Positions 8,801 to 18,979 of a DNA stretch of 64,000 nucleotides are shown piece after piece. Position 1 is the first letter of the stretch, and every line of letters begins with the position of its first letter. The translations under genes and the position numbers were made by a program. The stretch is from Parvularcula maris. GTDB lineage: Bacteria > Pseudomonadota > Alphaproteobacteria > Caulobacterales > Parvularculaceae. A model generated the notes under the pieces. It worked only from the letters and a program-made list of their open reading frames with translations, was not told the DNA's origin and did not search any database. The stretch covers positions 82,382-146,381 of the forward strand of contig NZ_JANIBC010000003.1 of the NCBI RefSeq assembly GCF_024505085.1. Reading direction: 5' to 3'.

Positions 8801-9454
8801 CTAGAGGATCGACTGCCCCGTCCCCTGCCAGTCCTTGACGAAGTCGCTGAGACCTTTGTCGGTCAGCGGATGGTTCAGGAGAGCCTTGAAGACCTTGGGG
8901 GGAATGGTCGCTACGTCTGCGCCTAGAAGCGCGGCTTCCTTAACATGCAGCGGCCCCCGGATCGAGGCGGCGAGAATCTGGGTCTGGTAGTCCTGGGTGT
9001 CGTAGAGCGCCCTGATCTCTCCGATCAGCTCCATGCCCTGCTGACCGAGATCGTCCAGCCTGCCGATGAAGGGGGAGATGTAGGTCGCGCCTGCCTTGGC
9101 AGCGAGCCAGGCCTGGGCGGCGGTGAAGCAGAGGGTGACATTGGTGTCGATGCCCTCCTCGGACATGGCCCGGCAGGCCTTCAGACCGTCCCAGGTCAGC
9201 GGCAGCTTGACCACCACGTTCGAGGCGATCTCGGACAGGCGCTTACCCTCCTTGATCATCATGTCCGCCTCGGTCGAGGCTACCTCCGCGGAGACAGGAC
9301 CATCGGTCATCTCGCAGATCTCGGCGATGACCTCCTTGAAGTCCCGCCCCGCCTTGGCGATCAGCGAGGGGTTGGTCGTGCAGCCGTCCACAAGACCCGT
9401 TGTAAAGGCCTCGCGCAGCTCGTTGGTATCAGCAGTGTCGATGAAAATGCGCAT
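8801..9454 (-). CDS. tal: Transaldolase, small TalC/FSA-like form
   Basis: Class I aldolase of about 217 residues, the short transaldolase/fructose-6-phosphate aldolase subfamily acting in the non-oxidative pentose phosphate pathway. It opens with [15 protein letters not shown] and shows [10 protein letters not shown] (23-32) and the Schiff-base lysine Lys83 in [11 protein letters not shown]. Later marks are [17 protein letters not shown] and [10 protein letters not shown]. The ATG at 9454 is chosen over an upstream in-frame start because family members begin exactly here. Whether it acts as transaldolase or as F6P aldolase depends on a few active-site residues I cannot settle. Confidence 0.92.
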   Translation of the reverse strand: MRIFIDTADTNELREAFTTGLVDGCTTNPSLIAKAGRDFKEVIAEICEMTDGPVSAEVASTEADMMIKEGKRLSEIASNVVVKLPLTWDGLKACRAMSEEGIDTNVTLCFTAAQAWLAAKAGATYISPFIGRLDDLGQQGMELIGEIRALYDTQDYQTQILAASIRGPLHVKEAALLGADVATIPPKVFKALLNHPLTDKGLSDFVKDWQGTGQSIL

Positions 9455-9572
9455 GGCGCGGCTATAGGACCAAACGCAGGGTCTGTCACTTCGCAGATCG
9501 GCCGGTTCTGCTATGCAAACGTCACCAACCGCTACTCCCCCTCCCAATGGCGGAAGAAGTAGACCCGAGAAG

Positions 9573-10064
9573 TCAGTCCTGGATGAACTCCTCGCGGAAG
9601 TCCTCGCTGATGGGGTCCTCCCCGAACCAGATGTCGAGGAAGCCTTTCATCAGGCCGTAGCCCTCGTCGCTGAGGACGTCCTGCTCGCCCTGGACCATCT
9701 CCGTGCCGGTTTCGGGATCGTAGGTGACGACGATCTTGTCGCCTTTCTCCAGGGTCCTGTAGCCGTCGGCGAGGAGCTTCCACTGCTCTTCCGAGAGCTC
9801 GGGCTTGAGCTCGTGGGACCAGCTTTCGGGTATGTCCGGCAGGGCGCCGTCATAGATGACCTCGACCGCCAGCCGCTTGGGGCGGCTGTCGTCGTAGAGA
9901 TCGTCCTCGGTCAGCTCCCCGTCCTCCGACCAGACGGCGACGGCGTAGAGGTCCTTCCACATGACCTCGCGTACCTCCCGGTTGACGAGGGTGAGATGGT
10001 CTTCTTGGGCAGCCGGCACGGCGGCGGCGAGAAGGGCTGCTGTGGTGAGAAGATGGGTGAACAT
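9573..10064 (-). CDS. Secreted chalcone isomerase-like protein
   Basis: 163 residues from the ATG at 10064, which opens a signal peptide ([20 protein letters not shown]). The mature domain has [27 protein letters not shown] and the C-terminal [19 protein letters not shown], which match the bacterial chalcone-isomerase-like family (Chalcone_3). That family is periplasmic in bacteria and its reaction is unknown; plant-type flavonoid chemistry should not be assumed. A longer in-frame start at 10130 would bury the signal peptide and is disfavoured. Confidence 0.75.
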   Translation of the reverse strand: MFTHLLTTAALLAAAVPAAQEDHLTLVNREVREVMWKDLYAVAVWSEDGELTEDDLYDDSRPKRLAVEVIYDGALPDIPESWSHELKPELSEEQWKLLADGYRTLEKGDKIVVTYDPETGTEMVQGEQDVLSDEGYGLMKGFLDIWFGEDPISEDFREEFIQD

Positions 10065-10187
10065 GGTAGGGCCAATGGCGCGGCGATCGCTTCCGTTCCC
10101 CCAAGGAGGGACAAGTAAGGCCGATTTCATCTAGCGGCGCCGGGGCGGTTCTGCTACATATCGTTTATCGAAAAGGCCGGGGCGGGC

Positions 10188-10748
10188 ATGGACACGGAAT
10201 GGCGGGACCAGGAGGCAGCTTCACGGCTTCTCTACGATGACGAGCGGCCGAGGCTGCGTCGTCCGGTCAACCCGACGGTCCTCAAGCTGCGCCGACCTGC
10301 CTTTCTCGTGATGCCGCTCGTCTTTGCGCTGGCCTGTATTGGGCCGAGCTTCGGCGTGGCCTATCTGGCCGCTGATCTGCTGCCGGTTTCCGAGACGGTT
10401 CTCGCCTCCGGTCTGTCGGGTTTCATGGCGCTGACCCTACTCCTTACGCTGGCGCTGGCGAGGCGGCAGGAGAAGAGCTTCGCCCTTCTGATCCCCAACG
10501 CGCTCAGCGTCAGCCACGCCTTGCTGATCGTTACCGCGGGTGCGCTGTTCGCCGTTCCCTCCCTTCTCGCGGCTGAGCCAGTGGCGGCGGTGCTCTCCTC
10601 CCTGCCGGGGCCTGCGCTGGAGGAGCCGCCCCTGCAGCTCGCCAAGGCCTATATCGGCGCGTTTCTGCTCGTCACCGGGGTGAGCATCGGTGCGGTGGTC
10701 GTCTTCCGCATCCTCGGCCTCAGGCGCGTTGTTGCAGAAGGCGCGTGA
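10188..10748 (+). CDS. Uncharacterised membrane protein
   Basis: 186 residues with a charged N-terminal segment (about 1-37) and four hydrophobic helices near 38-62, 72-92, 100-128 and 152-176. The run RRPVNPTVLKLRRP before the first helix is positively charged, so the N terminus should stay inside. I do not recognise a family. It precedes glyQ by 42 bases on the same strand and could be co-transcribed with it. Confidence 0.7.
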   Translation: MDTEWRDQEAASRLLYDDERPRLRRPVNPTVLKLRRPAFLVMPLVFALACIGPSFGVAYLAADLLPVSETVLASGLSGFMALTLLLTLALARRQEKSFALLIPNALSVSHALLIVTAGALFAVPSLLAAEPVAAVLSSLPGPALEEPPLQLAKAYIGAFLLVTGVSIGAVVVFRILGLRRVVAEGA

Positions 10749-10790
10749 GGCGCTAGACACGGCAAAACTTTGCGTTCGCCGGAGCCTCCC

Positions 10791-11716
<926 letters not shown>

Positions 11717-11720
<4 letters not shown>

Positions 11721-12412
11721 GCTGGACTTCAGCGCTGGGGCTCGCCTGGACCTTCACATGGCGGTTCGCCGCGGGGCTTGCGGCGGTGTGCCTCCTCTTT
11801 CTCGTGGTCTACCGCTTCCTACCGGTGAAGGGCACGACACTGATGGGTGTGCGGAGCTTGCAGGGGCAGGAGGTGAGCGCCGAGTGGGTGCCGCTGTCCG
11901 ACATCTCGCCACACCTCGTCCGCGCCGTGATCGCTTCGGAGGACAACAAGTTCTGCCGTCATAAAGGCTTCGACCTCGGCGAGTTGAAGGCTGCCTATAA
12001 GGAGGCGAGAGCGGGCGGCAGGGTCCGCGGCGCCTCGACCATCAGTCAGCAGACGGCCAAGAACGCCTTCCTCTGGCCAGGTCGCGGCCCGGTGCGCAAG
12101 GTGGCCGAGGCGGGCTTCACCCTGCCCATGGAGGTGCTCTACTCCAAGCGGCGGATCATGGAGCTCTACCTCAACGTGGCCGAGTGGGGCGACGGCATCT
12201 TCGGCGCCGAGTCCGCTGCGCAGAAGCGCTTTGGCAAGCCTGCGAAGGACCTGACTAGGCGCGAGGCGGCGCTCCTGGCCACCGTGCTCCCCAGCCCCAA
12301 CAAATGGCGCGTGGACCCGCCGGGGCCGTATGTGCGCAGGCGTTCGGGTACGGTGATGGCGCGCATGCGGACGGTCGAGGCCGAAGGCTTTGATGCTTGC
12401 GTGTTCAGGTAG
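11717..12412 (+). CDS. mtgA: Monofunctional biosynthetic peptidoglycan transglycosylase
   Basis: GT51-family glycosyltransferase that polymerises lipid II into glycan strands at the inner membrane. 231 residues from the GTG that overlaps the glyQ stop (GTGA). There is one N-terminal membrane helix (about 12-33). The catalytic Glu75 sits in [16 protein letters not shown] and the second motif [16 protein letters not shown] follows. The family mark [16 protein letters not shown] is near 150-165. There is no transpeptidase domain, as expected for MtgA. The overlap suggests translational coupling to glyQ. Confidence 0.95.
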
Positions 12413-12426
12413 AAATCTAGGGCTTC

Positions 12427-12544
12427 CGCTCCCCTTTCAGGGAAGCTGTCAGCGTAGCTGACTAAGGGGACGTGCTGCGGAGTAGGTTGTTTCACTTGCA
12501 ACCCCGCTCCGCCCGCCTTGCAGGCACCTCCCCTAGAGGGGAGG
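12427..12544. repeat. Family-2 repeat, copy 3
   Basis: A divergent family-2 copy between the convergent mtgA and mnmC genes. It ends in the hairpin CCTCCCC-taga-GGGGAGG (12527-12544), whose loop contains the mnmC stop codon (TAG on the minus strand at 12533-12535). Confidence 0.6.
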
Positions 12545-14386
12545 ATGTTCGCCCCGCTTGATACCGCGGATAAGAAACCGCCCCGGATGCACCAGCTCGG
12601 CTTGCTCCTCGGTCAGCGGCGACACCCCGCCCGTCATCTGCGCTGTGAGATGAGCCGCTAGGATGGGCGCAGTCACAAGCCCCCTCGAACCAAGCCCGCC
12701 CAGCACGTATACGCCCTGCCGATAGGGCGCGGGCGGGTAGGTCGTGCGAAGCCCTTTGGCCAATCCGGCATAGGCCTCCAGAGCTCGGCTCCCGTCGTAG
12801 AGCGCTCCGGCCATCGGATGACGATCGGGCGTCGTCGCACGGAGGGAAGCTCGCGAAGCGATATGCTTCCCTACCGTCGTGCCGAGAAGCTGCTCGGCTG
12901 CCGCTTTGTTCTCTGCACGGTTCAGCTCGCTCGCCTGGACCCTTCCGCCCTGGTGGGCAGCGTAGGTGGCACCGGTAAGAAGGTGGCCCTTCAACGGCGC
13001 TACATACTGACCATCTGTATACACGCGCTCCGGTAGAGGCCCTTCGAAAACCTCGATCTGCCCCAAGGAGGGGGCAATGGGCGTCTCCTCCCAAAGCTCG
13101 TCCTCGGCGCCGCAGGCGACGACGACCCCGGCTGCCTCGACGACTTGGCCTCTCGTAAGATGCAGCAGCACGCCGTCGCTCGTCTCGCTGATCCGCTCGA
13201 CCTCGCCGCGCAGAGCTTCCTGGGCAAGCTGCCGGGTCGCCACCGCCGGGCGCAAGACACCTGCCACGGCCACTCCAATACCGTGATCGTCCGGGGCTAG
13301 AGCGCCCGGAGGCCAGAGCCCGTTGCCCATCACCGCCTCGGCCCGCTGCCTGTCCATGGCCATCTGGCCGCCGCAGGGGTCGAAAGCTTCGGAAGTATGC
13401 TCGCTGTAGAAGCTGGAGGCATAGAGAAACGCGTCGCGGTAGAACCTCGCCGCCGCACTATCCCCCTTGTCGAGGCGCGGCATGACGAGACCGCCTGGGT
13501 TGCCGGAGGCACCGCTGGCTATGCCCTCACGGTCGATGAGAACGACCTTCCTCCCCGCCAGGCGAAGCTGGTGGGCGAGGCAGGCTCCGGCGATCCCCGC
13601 CCCGATGATGGCGACCGGACCGGGCTGTAGCGCCTCGGGCGGGGTGAACCATGGCTTCTCGACCGAACGGGTCGGTGGCGCTTCCAGCTTGGCACGGAGC
13701 ATATGTTTCTTACGGCCGAAACCAAGCGCCTTCGCCCAGGTAAAACCGGCGCCTTCCAGCGACTGCCTGACCGCTCCGGCCACGGAGAAGGTGGCTGCCG
13801 TGCCTCTTGATTTCGTCAGGCGGGCAACCTCGAGCATCACTTCCGGCGACCACATATCGGGGTTCTTGGAAGGGGCGAAGCCGTCGAGGAACCAGGCCTC
13901 GGCTTCGAACCAGGCACTGCGCAGCGACGGCAGGACCCTGCCAAAAGCGATGGTCAGCGTGACCCTCTCACCTAGGCGCAACTGCACCTGGCCTGGATAG
14001 GGCTCGGGGTAGAGGTCAGCAAGCCGCTCCGCATAGGGAGCGAGTTCAGGCCAGCGCTCACCGGCGGCCCGCTGCACCTCACGGAACCTGTCACGGGCGA
14101 GGGGGAAGCCCTCGCATGTCCAGATATGCAGGCGGCAGCCGGGGTGCTTCTCCGCCTCGGCCATCAGGGCCAGGACGTTCAGTCCGGTGCCGAAACCCAG
14201 CTCGCCGACGACGAAGGGCGCCGTTCGCAGCTGCGCCAGACGTTTGGCCAGGTCGTTGCCCACGAGGAAGTGGTGCCTAGTCTCAGCCAGTCCGTCATCG
14301 GGAGAGAAGTAGACGTCGCCGAAGCGTTCCGACCGGAGCGTGCCGCCCTCGTCCTGCGTGAGGTCGGCGCGGGGGAGCTCCGTCAC
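12533..14386 (-). CDS. mnmC: Bifunctional tRNA mnm5s2U biosynthesis protein MnmC
   Basis: Final two steps of mnm5s2U34 synthesis in tRNA: FAD-dependent removal of the carboxymethyl group, then SAM-dependent methylation. 617 residues from the GTG at 14386, which overlaps the mltB stop (GTGA). The N-terminal methyltransferase has the SAM loop ELGFGTGLN (62-70) and LDGFAPSKNPDMW. The C-terminal oxidase has the FAD motif IGAGIAGACLAHQL (from 261) and GNPGGLVMPRLD. Length is close to E. coli MnmC (668). The C terminus runs into a dispersed repeat, so its last few residues are repeat-encoded. Confidence 0.93.
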   Translation of the reverse strand: MTELPRADLTQDEGGTLRSERFGDVYFSPDDGLAETRHHFLVGNDLAKRLAQLRTAPFVVGELGFGTGLNVLALMAEAEKHPGCRLHIWTCEGFPLARDRFREVQRAAGERWPELAPYAERLADLYPEPYPGQVQLRLGERVTLTIAFGRVLPSLRSAWFEAEAWFLDGFAPSKNPDMWSPEVMLEVARLTKSRGTAATFSVAGAVRQSLEGAGFTWAKALGFGRKKHMLRAKLEAPPTRSVEKPWFTPPEALQPGPVAIIGAGIAGACLAHQLRLAGRKVVLIDREGIASGASGNPGGLVMPRLDKGDSAAARFYRDAFLYASSFYSEHTSEAFDPCGGQMAMDRQRAEAVMGNGLWPPGALAPDDHGIGVAVAGVLRPAVATRQLAQEALRGEVERISETSDGVLLHLTRGQVVEAAGVVVACGAEDELWEETPIAPSLGQIEVFEGPLPERVYTDGQYVAPLKGHLLTGATYAAHQGGRVQASELNRAENKAAAEQLLGTTVGKHIASRASLRATTPDRHPMAGALYDGSRALEAYAGLAKGLRTTYPPAPYRQGVYVLGGLGSRGLVTAPILAAHLTAQMTGGVSPLTEEQAELVHPGRFLIRGIKRGEHPPL

Positions 14387-15570
14387 GCCTCGCCGGTCAG
14401 CTTCTCCAGCACGGCGCTTGACGGATAGCCGTCCGGCGCCATGCCGTTGTCGCGTTGCCATGACCTCAGGGCACGGCGGGTATTCGGACCGACCACGCCG
14501 TCCACACCGCCGGTGTCGTACCCCTTGTTAGTCAGCGCCTGCTGCAGCTCCTGGTTCTGGGTCCGGGTAAGGGGCACATCGCCGCGCGGCCACTCATTGA
14601 CGAGGTTCCGCTCGGAACCGGCGATCCGCTCACTGAGGAGCGCCACGCCCAAAGCATAGGAGGTGGCGTTGTTGTAGCGCTTGATGACGTCGAAGTTCTT
14701 GAAGGTCAGGAAGGCCGGACCGTTCGCCCCCGCAGGGATCAGAAGCTTGGCCCCCGTATCAAGGCCGATGGCGTCGGGCAGGGCGACGGACGATCCGCGT
14801 ACCCCTAACCTGATCCAGTCGGTCACCTTGTAGCGGCGGCCATCGGCGAGGGCGTAGTCGAAGCCCTCGGGCAGGTTCACCTCGACGCCCCAGCGCTCGC
14901 CCGTCTTCCAACCCGCACGGTCGAGATAGTTGGCGGTGGAGGCGAAGACATCGCCCGTGTCCTTCCAGAGGTCGCGGCGCCCATCGCCGTCGAAGTCGAT
15001 GGCGTAGGCGAGATAGGTGGTGGGGATGAACTGGGTCTGGCCCATGGCGCCCGCCCAGGAGCCTTGCAGCTCTCCCCTGGTGGCGTAGCCGTTCTGGATG
15101 ATCTTCAGGGCACCGATGAGCTCGGTCCGGCCGAAGCGCTGGCGCCGCCCTTCCATGCCCAAGGTGGTCAGAGCCGAGATGATGTCGTTCCGGCCCAAAA
15201 TGCTGCCGTAGTTGGACTCGAGGCCCCAGATCGCCGCGATGATATAGGGGGACACGCCGTAGGAGGAGGCGATCATCCGAAGCTCGGTCTCTTGCGCGGC
15301 GAAGCTCTCGCGCCCCTCGGCGACTCGGCGGTCGGAGGTGGCGCTGTCGAGATAGTCCCAGATGGGGCGCACGAACTCGGGCTGGTTGGCGTCGCGCTCC
15401 AGCACTTTGGGTTTGCGCTGCGCGGTCGCCATCTCGCGGTCATAGACGGAAGCGCTCACCCCGGAGGCGATGGCCTCGGCGCGGAAAGCGTTGCGGAAGC
15501 GCTCCACCTCTGCGTCCAGGGCAGCGGCGGAGGACAGGCTGTAAACAGCAGCGAGCGGCGCGAGTAACAA
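14383..15570 (-). CDS. mltB: Lytic murein transglycosylase, MltB type, with PG-binding domain
   Basis: Periplasmic enzyme that cleaves glycan strands to 1,6-anhydro ends. 395 residues: a signal peptide (MLLAPLAAVYSLSSAAA), an SLT_2/MltB domain with catalytic Glu118 in IWGLESNYG, the signature GSWAGAMGQTQFIPTTYL, and a C-terminal peptidoglycan-binding domain (about 337-392; GYDTGGVDGVVGPNTRRAL). The only upstream start in frame is a TTG at 15570, used here with moderate certainty. Its stop overlaps mnmC, giving a two-gene operon. Confidence 0.92.
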   Translation of the reverse strand: MLLAPLAAVYSLSSAAALDAEVERFRNAFRAEAIASGVSASVYDREMATAQRKPKVLERDANQPEFVRPIWDYLDSATSDRRVAEGRESFAAQETELRMIASSYGVSPYIIAAIWGLESNYGSILGRNDIISALTTLGMEGRRQRFGRTELIGALKIIQNGYATRGELQGSWAGAMGQTQFIPTTYLAYAIDFDGDGRRDLWKDTGDVFASTANYLDRAGWKTGERWGVEVNLPEGFDYALADGRRYKVTDWIRLGVRGSSVALPDAIGLDTGAKLLIPAGANGPAFLTFKNFDVIKRYNNATSYALGVALLSERIAGSERNLVNEWPRGDVPLTRTQNQELQQALTNKGYDTGGVDGVVGPNTRRALRSWQRDNGMAPDGYPSSAVLEKLTGEA

Positions 15571-15654
15571 AGCTAGAGAACCCTTCCCATTGGCCTCAAG
15601 ACCAGCAGTATAGTCCGCCGGAGAGGTTGCAATCCAATGACGATTGGGCCGGAA

Positions 15655-16767
15655 TTAACTCAAAGCTTGGTAAACGGCGCGTAACAAAGCCGTGGCGCGG
15701 GGGTCGGCCACCAGGTGGTGCGACTGCTGGTTGGGCACATAGGCGAAGCTGAGCCCCCTGGCCGGGTCCGCCAGAACGCAGGAGCCGCCGAAGCCGTAAT
15801 GGCCGATCGCCGTCGGCGGTGCGCCGAAAATGCGACCATCATAGGTCTCGCGCATGACGCCAGCCGCCCAGGAGAGATGGAAGGGCAGCACCTTGTCAGG
15901 CCCGCTGATGCGCTCCTGCCAGGCTTCCTCCCGCACGCTGTCCGACACGGCGAGCTTGTCGCCCATGCGCCCGGCGGCGAAGAGCTGCATGATCTCGGCG
16001 AGACCGTGGGCGCAGGCATGCATGTTGGAGGCGGGAATCTCCGCCGCCGCCCATGTCTGGCGGGAGATACCGGAGGGGGCGGACCATGGCAGGAGGAAGG
16101 CCGCCTTCGTGATCTCGTCGATCTCGCCGAGGTCGGGCGCGCGCTTCGGTTTGACGAGGGGCGCGGCGCGGGTGGCTTCGCTCAGCCCCATGCCGCAGAT
16201 GACGTCGCGGGTCAGGCCCTTGAGCTGCTGTCCCACCGTCTGCCCGTTCACCCGGCGAAGGAGCTCGCCCGCGATGAAGCCGTAGGTCTGCGGGCCGTAG
16301 CCGCTGGCCGTGCCCGGCTCCCAAAGGGGCGCCATCTCGGCAAGGGCGGCGCAGGTCGCCTCCCAGTCCACCCAGATGGCCGGGTCCTTCTCCTCGGTGA
16401 AGGCGGCGAGCCCCGCCTGATGGGAGAGGGCCTGGGCGACGGTGATCTTCTCTTTGCCCTTCGCGGCGAAGTCAGGCCAATAGGTGGCTACCGGCTCGTC
16501 ATAGGCGAGCTTTCCCTCCGAGACCGCCGCCGCGATCAGCGCCGCGCAGACCGCCTTACCCGAGGAGAAAACGCAAGTAAGGGTCCGGGGCTCGTAGGGG
16601 AGGGTCTTCGCCTTGTCCTGATAGCCCCCGGCGATGTCGATGACGGTCTCGCCTTCGATGATGACCGCCACGCTGGCGCCGAGGTCCTCGCCCCTGTCGA
16701 TGCTGGCCGCCAGGGTCTCCTCCACCCTCGCAAAGCGGTCCTCGGCCTCGCCCCTCAGATCAGCCAT
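15655..16767 (-). CDS. Serine hydrolase of the class C beta-lactamase family
   Basis: 370 residues with no signal peptide, resembling EstB-type esterases rather than periplasmic AmpC. The nucleophile motif SSGK places Ser68 and Lys71 at the SxxK site. A Tyr-containing second motif (SGYGPQTYG) lies near 155 and the third motif GHYGFGG near 323. The substrate is unknown; esterase or peptidase activity is more likely than antibiotic hydrolysis given cytoplasmic location. A lipoprotein gene sits 3 bases upstream on the same strand. Confidence 0.88.
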   Translation of the reverse strand: MADLRGEAEDRFARVEETLAASIDRGEDLGASVAVIIEGETVIDIAGGYQDKAKTLPYEPRTLTCVFSSGKAVCAALIAAAVSEGKLAYDEPVATYWPDFAAKGKEKITVAQALSHQAGLAAFTEEKDPAIWVDWEATCAALAEMAPLWEPGTASGYGPQTYGFIAGELLRRVNGQTVGQQLKGLTRDVICGMGLSEATRAAPLVKPKRAPDLGEIDEITKAAFLLPWSAPSGISRQTWAAAEIPASNMHACAHGLAEIMQLFAAGRMGDKLAVSDSVREEAWQERISGPDKVLPFHLSWAAGVMRETYDGRIFGAPPTAIGHYGFGGSCVLADPARGLSFAYVPNQQSHHLVADPRATALLRAVYQALS

Positions 16768-16770
16768 GGG

Positions 16771-17079
16771 TCAGATCGCGCAGGAGAAGAAGGACGCCGT
16801 CACCGCGCGGGCGATCTTGGGGTCCTCCACCTGACGCAGGGAGCGCCTGGCCTCCAGCACCGTGTCGGCCTGCTCCAGCCGGGAGACGAAGCGGGCGAAC
16901 TGGCTGAGCTGTTTGTCGTCGAGGCGGTCGTCGAGCTCACCGGCCATGCAGACGGCGCGGTCGCGGGACAGGCCGAACTTCTCCAGCCGGTCGGCGATGG
17001 TCGCCTTGTCGATGGTGGCGCAGGCCGAAAGCGCGAGGGCGGCAAGGCCGAGGGCGAAGGGAAGCGAGTGGGCTTTCAC
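16771..17079 (-). CDS. Small putative lipoprotein
   Basis: 102 residues with a lipoprotein signal (MKAHSLPFALGLAALALSAC; lipobox Cys at 20). The mature part is mainly helical with two further cysteines (AVCMAGEL and the C-terminal SFFSCAI) that could pair. The family is not recognised. It ends three bases before the serine-hydrolase start, so the two are likely co-transcribed. Confidence 0.7.
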   Translation of the reverse strand: MKAHSLPFALGLAALALSACATIDKATIADRLEKFGLSRDRAVCMAGELDDRLDDKQLSQFARFVSRLEQADTVLEARRSLRQVEDPKIARAVTASFFSCAI

Positions 17080-17162
17080 CGAGGGGACTCCATGAAGAAA
17101 AGGGCTGCGGCGCCATCAGGCCACATCCCCGGTTCAGGGGCAAGCGCCCCCGGCCTGCAGTG

Positions 17163-17387
17163 TTACGCGGGGGAGGCGTCCTTGAGGCGGAAGGTCACGG
17201 CGAACAGAACCTCGCCGTCGAAGAGGTCCTTGGGCTGCTCCTGGCCCTCGATCATCTGCATCTTCCGCGGCGTGATCGAGCCCTCCATGACATAGCCCTT
17301 CTGCGCCATCTTCCCGCGGTGGAACTCGAGGGCGGCGGCGCTGAACTCGCGGGCGAGGATGGTGATGCGCTCGGGTTGGTCGGCCAT
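17163..17387 (-). CDS. Conserved-looking hypothetical protein, 74 aa
   Basis: The ATG at 17387 has a strong ribosome site (AAGGAGCCCCC) and gives 74 residues beginning MADQPERITILARE. Upstream in-frame starts at 17462 lack such a site. It is a mixed alpha/beta sequence without signal or membrane helix; EFHRGKMAQKGYVMEG and GEVLFAVTFRLKD are its most ordered parts. I do not recognise the family. It lies upstream of the lipoprotein gene on the same strand. Confidence 0.65.
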   Translation of the reverse strand: MADQPERITILAREFSAAALEFHRGKMAQKGYVMEGSITPRKMQMIEGQEQPKDLFDGEVLFAVTFRLKDASPA

Positions 17388-17820
17388 GGGGGCTCCTTCA
17401 TTGGGCAGCGGCGTTTGCTTCGCCATCGCAGGTTCCGCCAAGGGGTTCAATCCTTTTGCCACACGGCGCGCAGCGCCTCCGGCGGGGCGAGCCTTCTTGG
17501 TTGCGCTACCGCTTCGCTACTTGAGCGCTAGTGGGCGCGGGCACCCGGTGGGGTGCCTTCGTGTGGCACTCTAAGTCGGCTGGGAAAATAGCGGATAGTA
17601 CGTCCATTTCCTTCACCACGCCGTCATCTTGGCCGACTGGAAGGAGATCCGGGACCCATGGACCAACCGGATCATCAGTTTCAACGGTCCGGTCCATGGG
17701 TCCCGGATAAGCCTTTCGGCTTTCCGGGATGACGGAGAGGGTTGAGACTTTCATGCATCATAGGCTCTCCTTCAGGAACAGGGGAGGCACCAGAGGCATC
17801 CTTTGCGTTACACTGACACT
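17388..17820. other. Divergent intergenic region with repeats
   Basis: A 433-bp gap between the 74-aa gene and the DUF2905 gene. The left half is GC-rich with several short inverted repeats (for example GCACCCGGTGGGGTGC near 17549). The right half is a family-1 palindrome (17621-17735). Both flanking promoters must lie here. No gene is supported. Confidence 0.6.
17621..17735. repeat. Family-1 long palindromic repeat, copy 1
   Basis: The outer ends CCGTCATC and GATGACGG flank a perfect 16-bp inverted repeat, CCGGGACCCATGGACC (17649-17664) and GGTCCATGGGTCCCGG (17691-17706). Similar units occur at 20657-20790, 24420-24561 and 35475-35588. Confidence 0.85.
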
Positions 17821-18021
17821 ATGCAGAAGCTTCTCATCATCCTCGGCATCGTGCTGCTCCTTACCGGCCTTCTCTGGCCGTGGCTGTCGCAGCTTCCCTT
17901 CGGCCGCCTGCCCGGAGACATCCGCTTCGAGCGAGGCGGCACTAAGGTGTTTCTCCCGATTGCGACATGCGTGGTGCTGAGCGTCGTAGCGAGCATCGTC
18001 CTCCGCCTCCTCAGCCGTTGA
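17821..18021 (+). CDS. DUF2905 small membrane protein
   Basis: 66 residues from the ATG at 17821 (MQKLLIILGIVLL). There are two membrane helices separated by the family signature QLPFGRLPGDIRFERGGTK. DUF2905 proteins are widespread small inner-membrane proteins of unknown role. The 3' end overlaps the convergent hydrolase gene by 11 bases. Confidence 0.88.
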   Translation: MQKLLIILGIVLLLTGLLWPWLSQLPFGRLPGDIRFERGGTKVFLPIATCVVLSVVASIVLRLLSR

Positions 18022-18979
18022 GAAAGTGCTCCTCCCTCAACCAACCGAGCAGCGCCTGAGCCGACCCATCCGGCGCCTCCCAGCTCACCCAGTGGCCGCT
18101 GTCGAGGCTGGCGCGGCTGAGCTTGGGGATACGCTCTTCCATGCCTTCGCTGGCCTCGGGCGGCAGCATCATGTCGCGCTCGGCGGTGACCATGAGGGCG
18201 GGGAGGTCGATGATGGGGTCGAAGGCCTGCCGCTCGTGCCAGTGAAGGTCGATGGCTCTGTAGACCATGGTTGGCCCCTCATGGCCTGTTCGTCCGTAGA
18301 CCTCGGCGTAGTGCGCGATAGCCTCGGGGGGCGCCACCTGGTCGGTCTTCTCGTCCTGCCACTCGGCGAAGCGCTCGGGCAGGGCGAGGGCGGCCGGTAG
18401 GAGCTTCGGCCACACCTCGCGCGGCGGGCCTGGGCGGAGGACGAAGCGGAAGAACGCCTCCTCCTTTCCTCCGAACACGGCATTGGGGAGCTTCGGGTCC
18501 TGGAACTGCGTGATGTAGAAGTCCTCCCCCATCTTGCGCTGATAGATCGCCAGCGGAGGAACCGGCGCGGGAGCGGGCCAGGGGGTGCAGTAGACGGCCA
18601 CACCCAAAAGGCGCTCAGGGATGCGCTGGGCCAGTGGCCAGGAGATGGCCCCGCCCCAGTCGTGACCGACGAGAACCGCCTTTTCGATACCGAGCGCATC
18701 GAGGAGGTTCGCATAGTCGCGAGTCAGCACCTCCATACGGTAGGCTTCCGGGTCGAGGGGTGCGGAAGTACCGCCGAACCCCTTGATGTCCGGCATGACG
18801 AGGCGGCAGCCTGCCTTCGTCAGCGCGGGAACGATCGGAGCCCAGGAGAAGGCGAGCTCCGGCCAGCCGTGCAGCAGGAGGAGGGGCAGCCCGTCCTCGG
18901 GTCCTGCTTCGTGCACGGAGAAGGTGACGCCCCCCGCGCGGACCCGTCGCGGCTCGGGAAAGCCCAGCGGCAGGCTCAA
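18011..18979 (-). CDS. Alpha/beta hydrolase, epoxide hydrolase-like
   Basis: 322 residues with the epoxide hydrolase layout: oxyanion motif HGWP (37-40), nucleophile Asp107 in GHDWGG, a cap domain (about 140-240), and catalytic His in DSGHWVSWE near 298. An Asp nucleophile separates it from Ser esterases; haloalkane dehalogenase is an alternative. The start is a TTG overlapping the stop of the upstream hydrolase (TTGA at 18976-18979), suggesting coupling of the two genes. Confidence 0.88.
   Translation of the reverse strand: MSLPLGFPEPRRVRAGGVTFSVHEAGPEDGLPLLLLHGWPELAFSWAPIVPALTKAGCRLVMPDIKGFGGTSAPLDPEAYRMEVLTRDYANLLDALGIEKAVLVGHDWGGAISWPLAQRIPERLLGVAVYCTPWPAPAPVPPLAIYQRKMGEDFYITQFQDPKLPNAVFGGKEEAFFRFVLRPGPPREVWPKLLPAALALPERFAEWQDEKTDQVAPPEAIAHYAEVYGRTGHEGPTMVYRAIDLHWHERQAFDPIIDLPALMVTAERDMMLPPEASEGMEERIPKLSRASLDSGHWVSWEAPDGSAQALLGWLREEHFLNG

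Noticed and set aside
15715..17295. 526-codon plus-strand frame
   Set aside because: It is opposite the beta-lactamase-family gene and the lipoprotein gene, both of which have clear motifs and starts.
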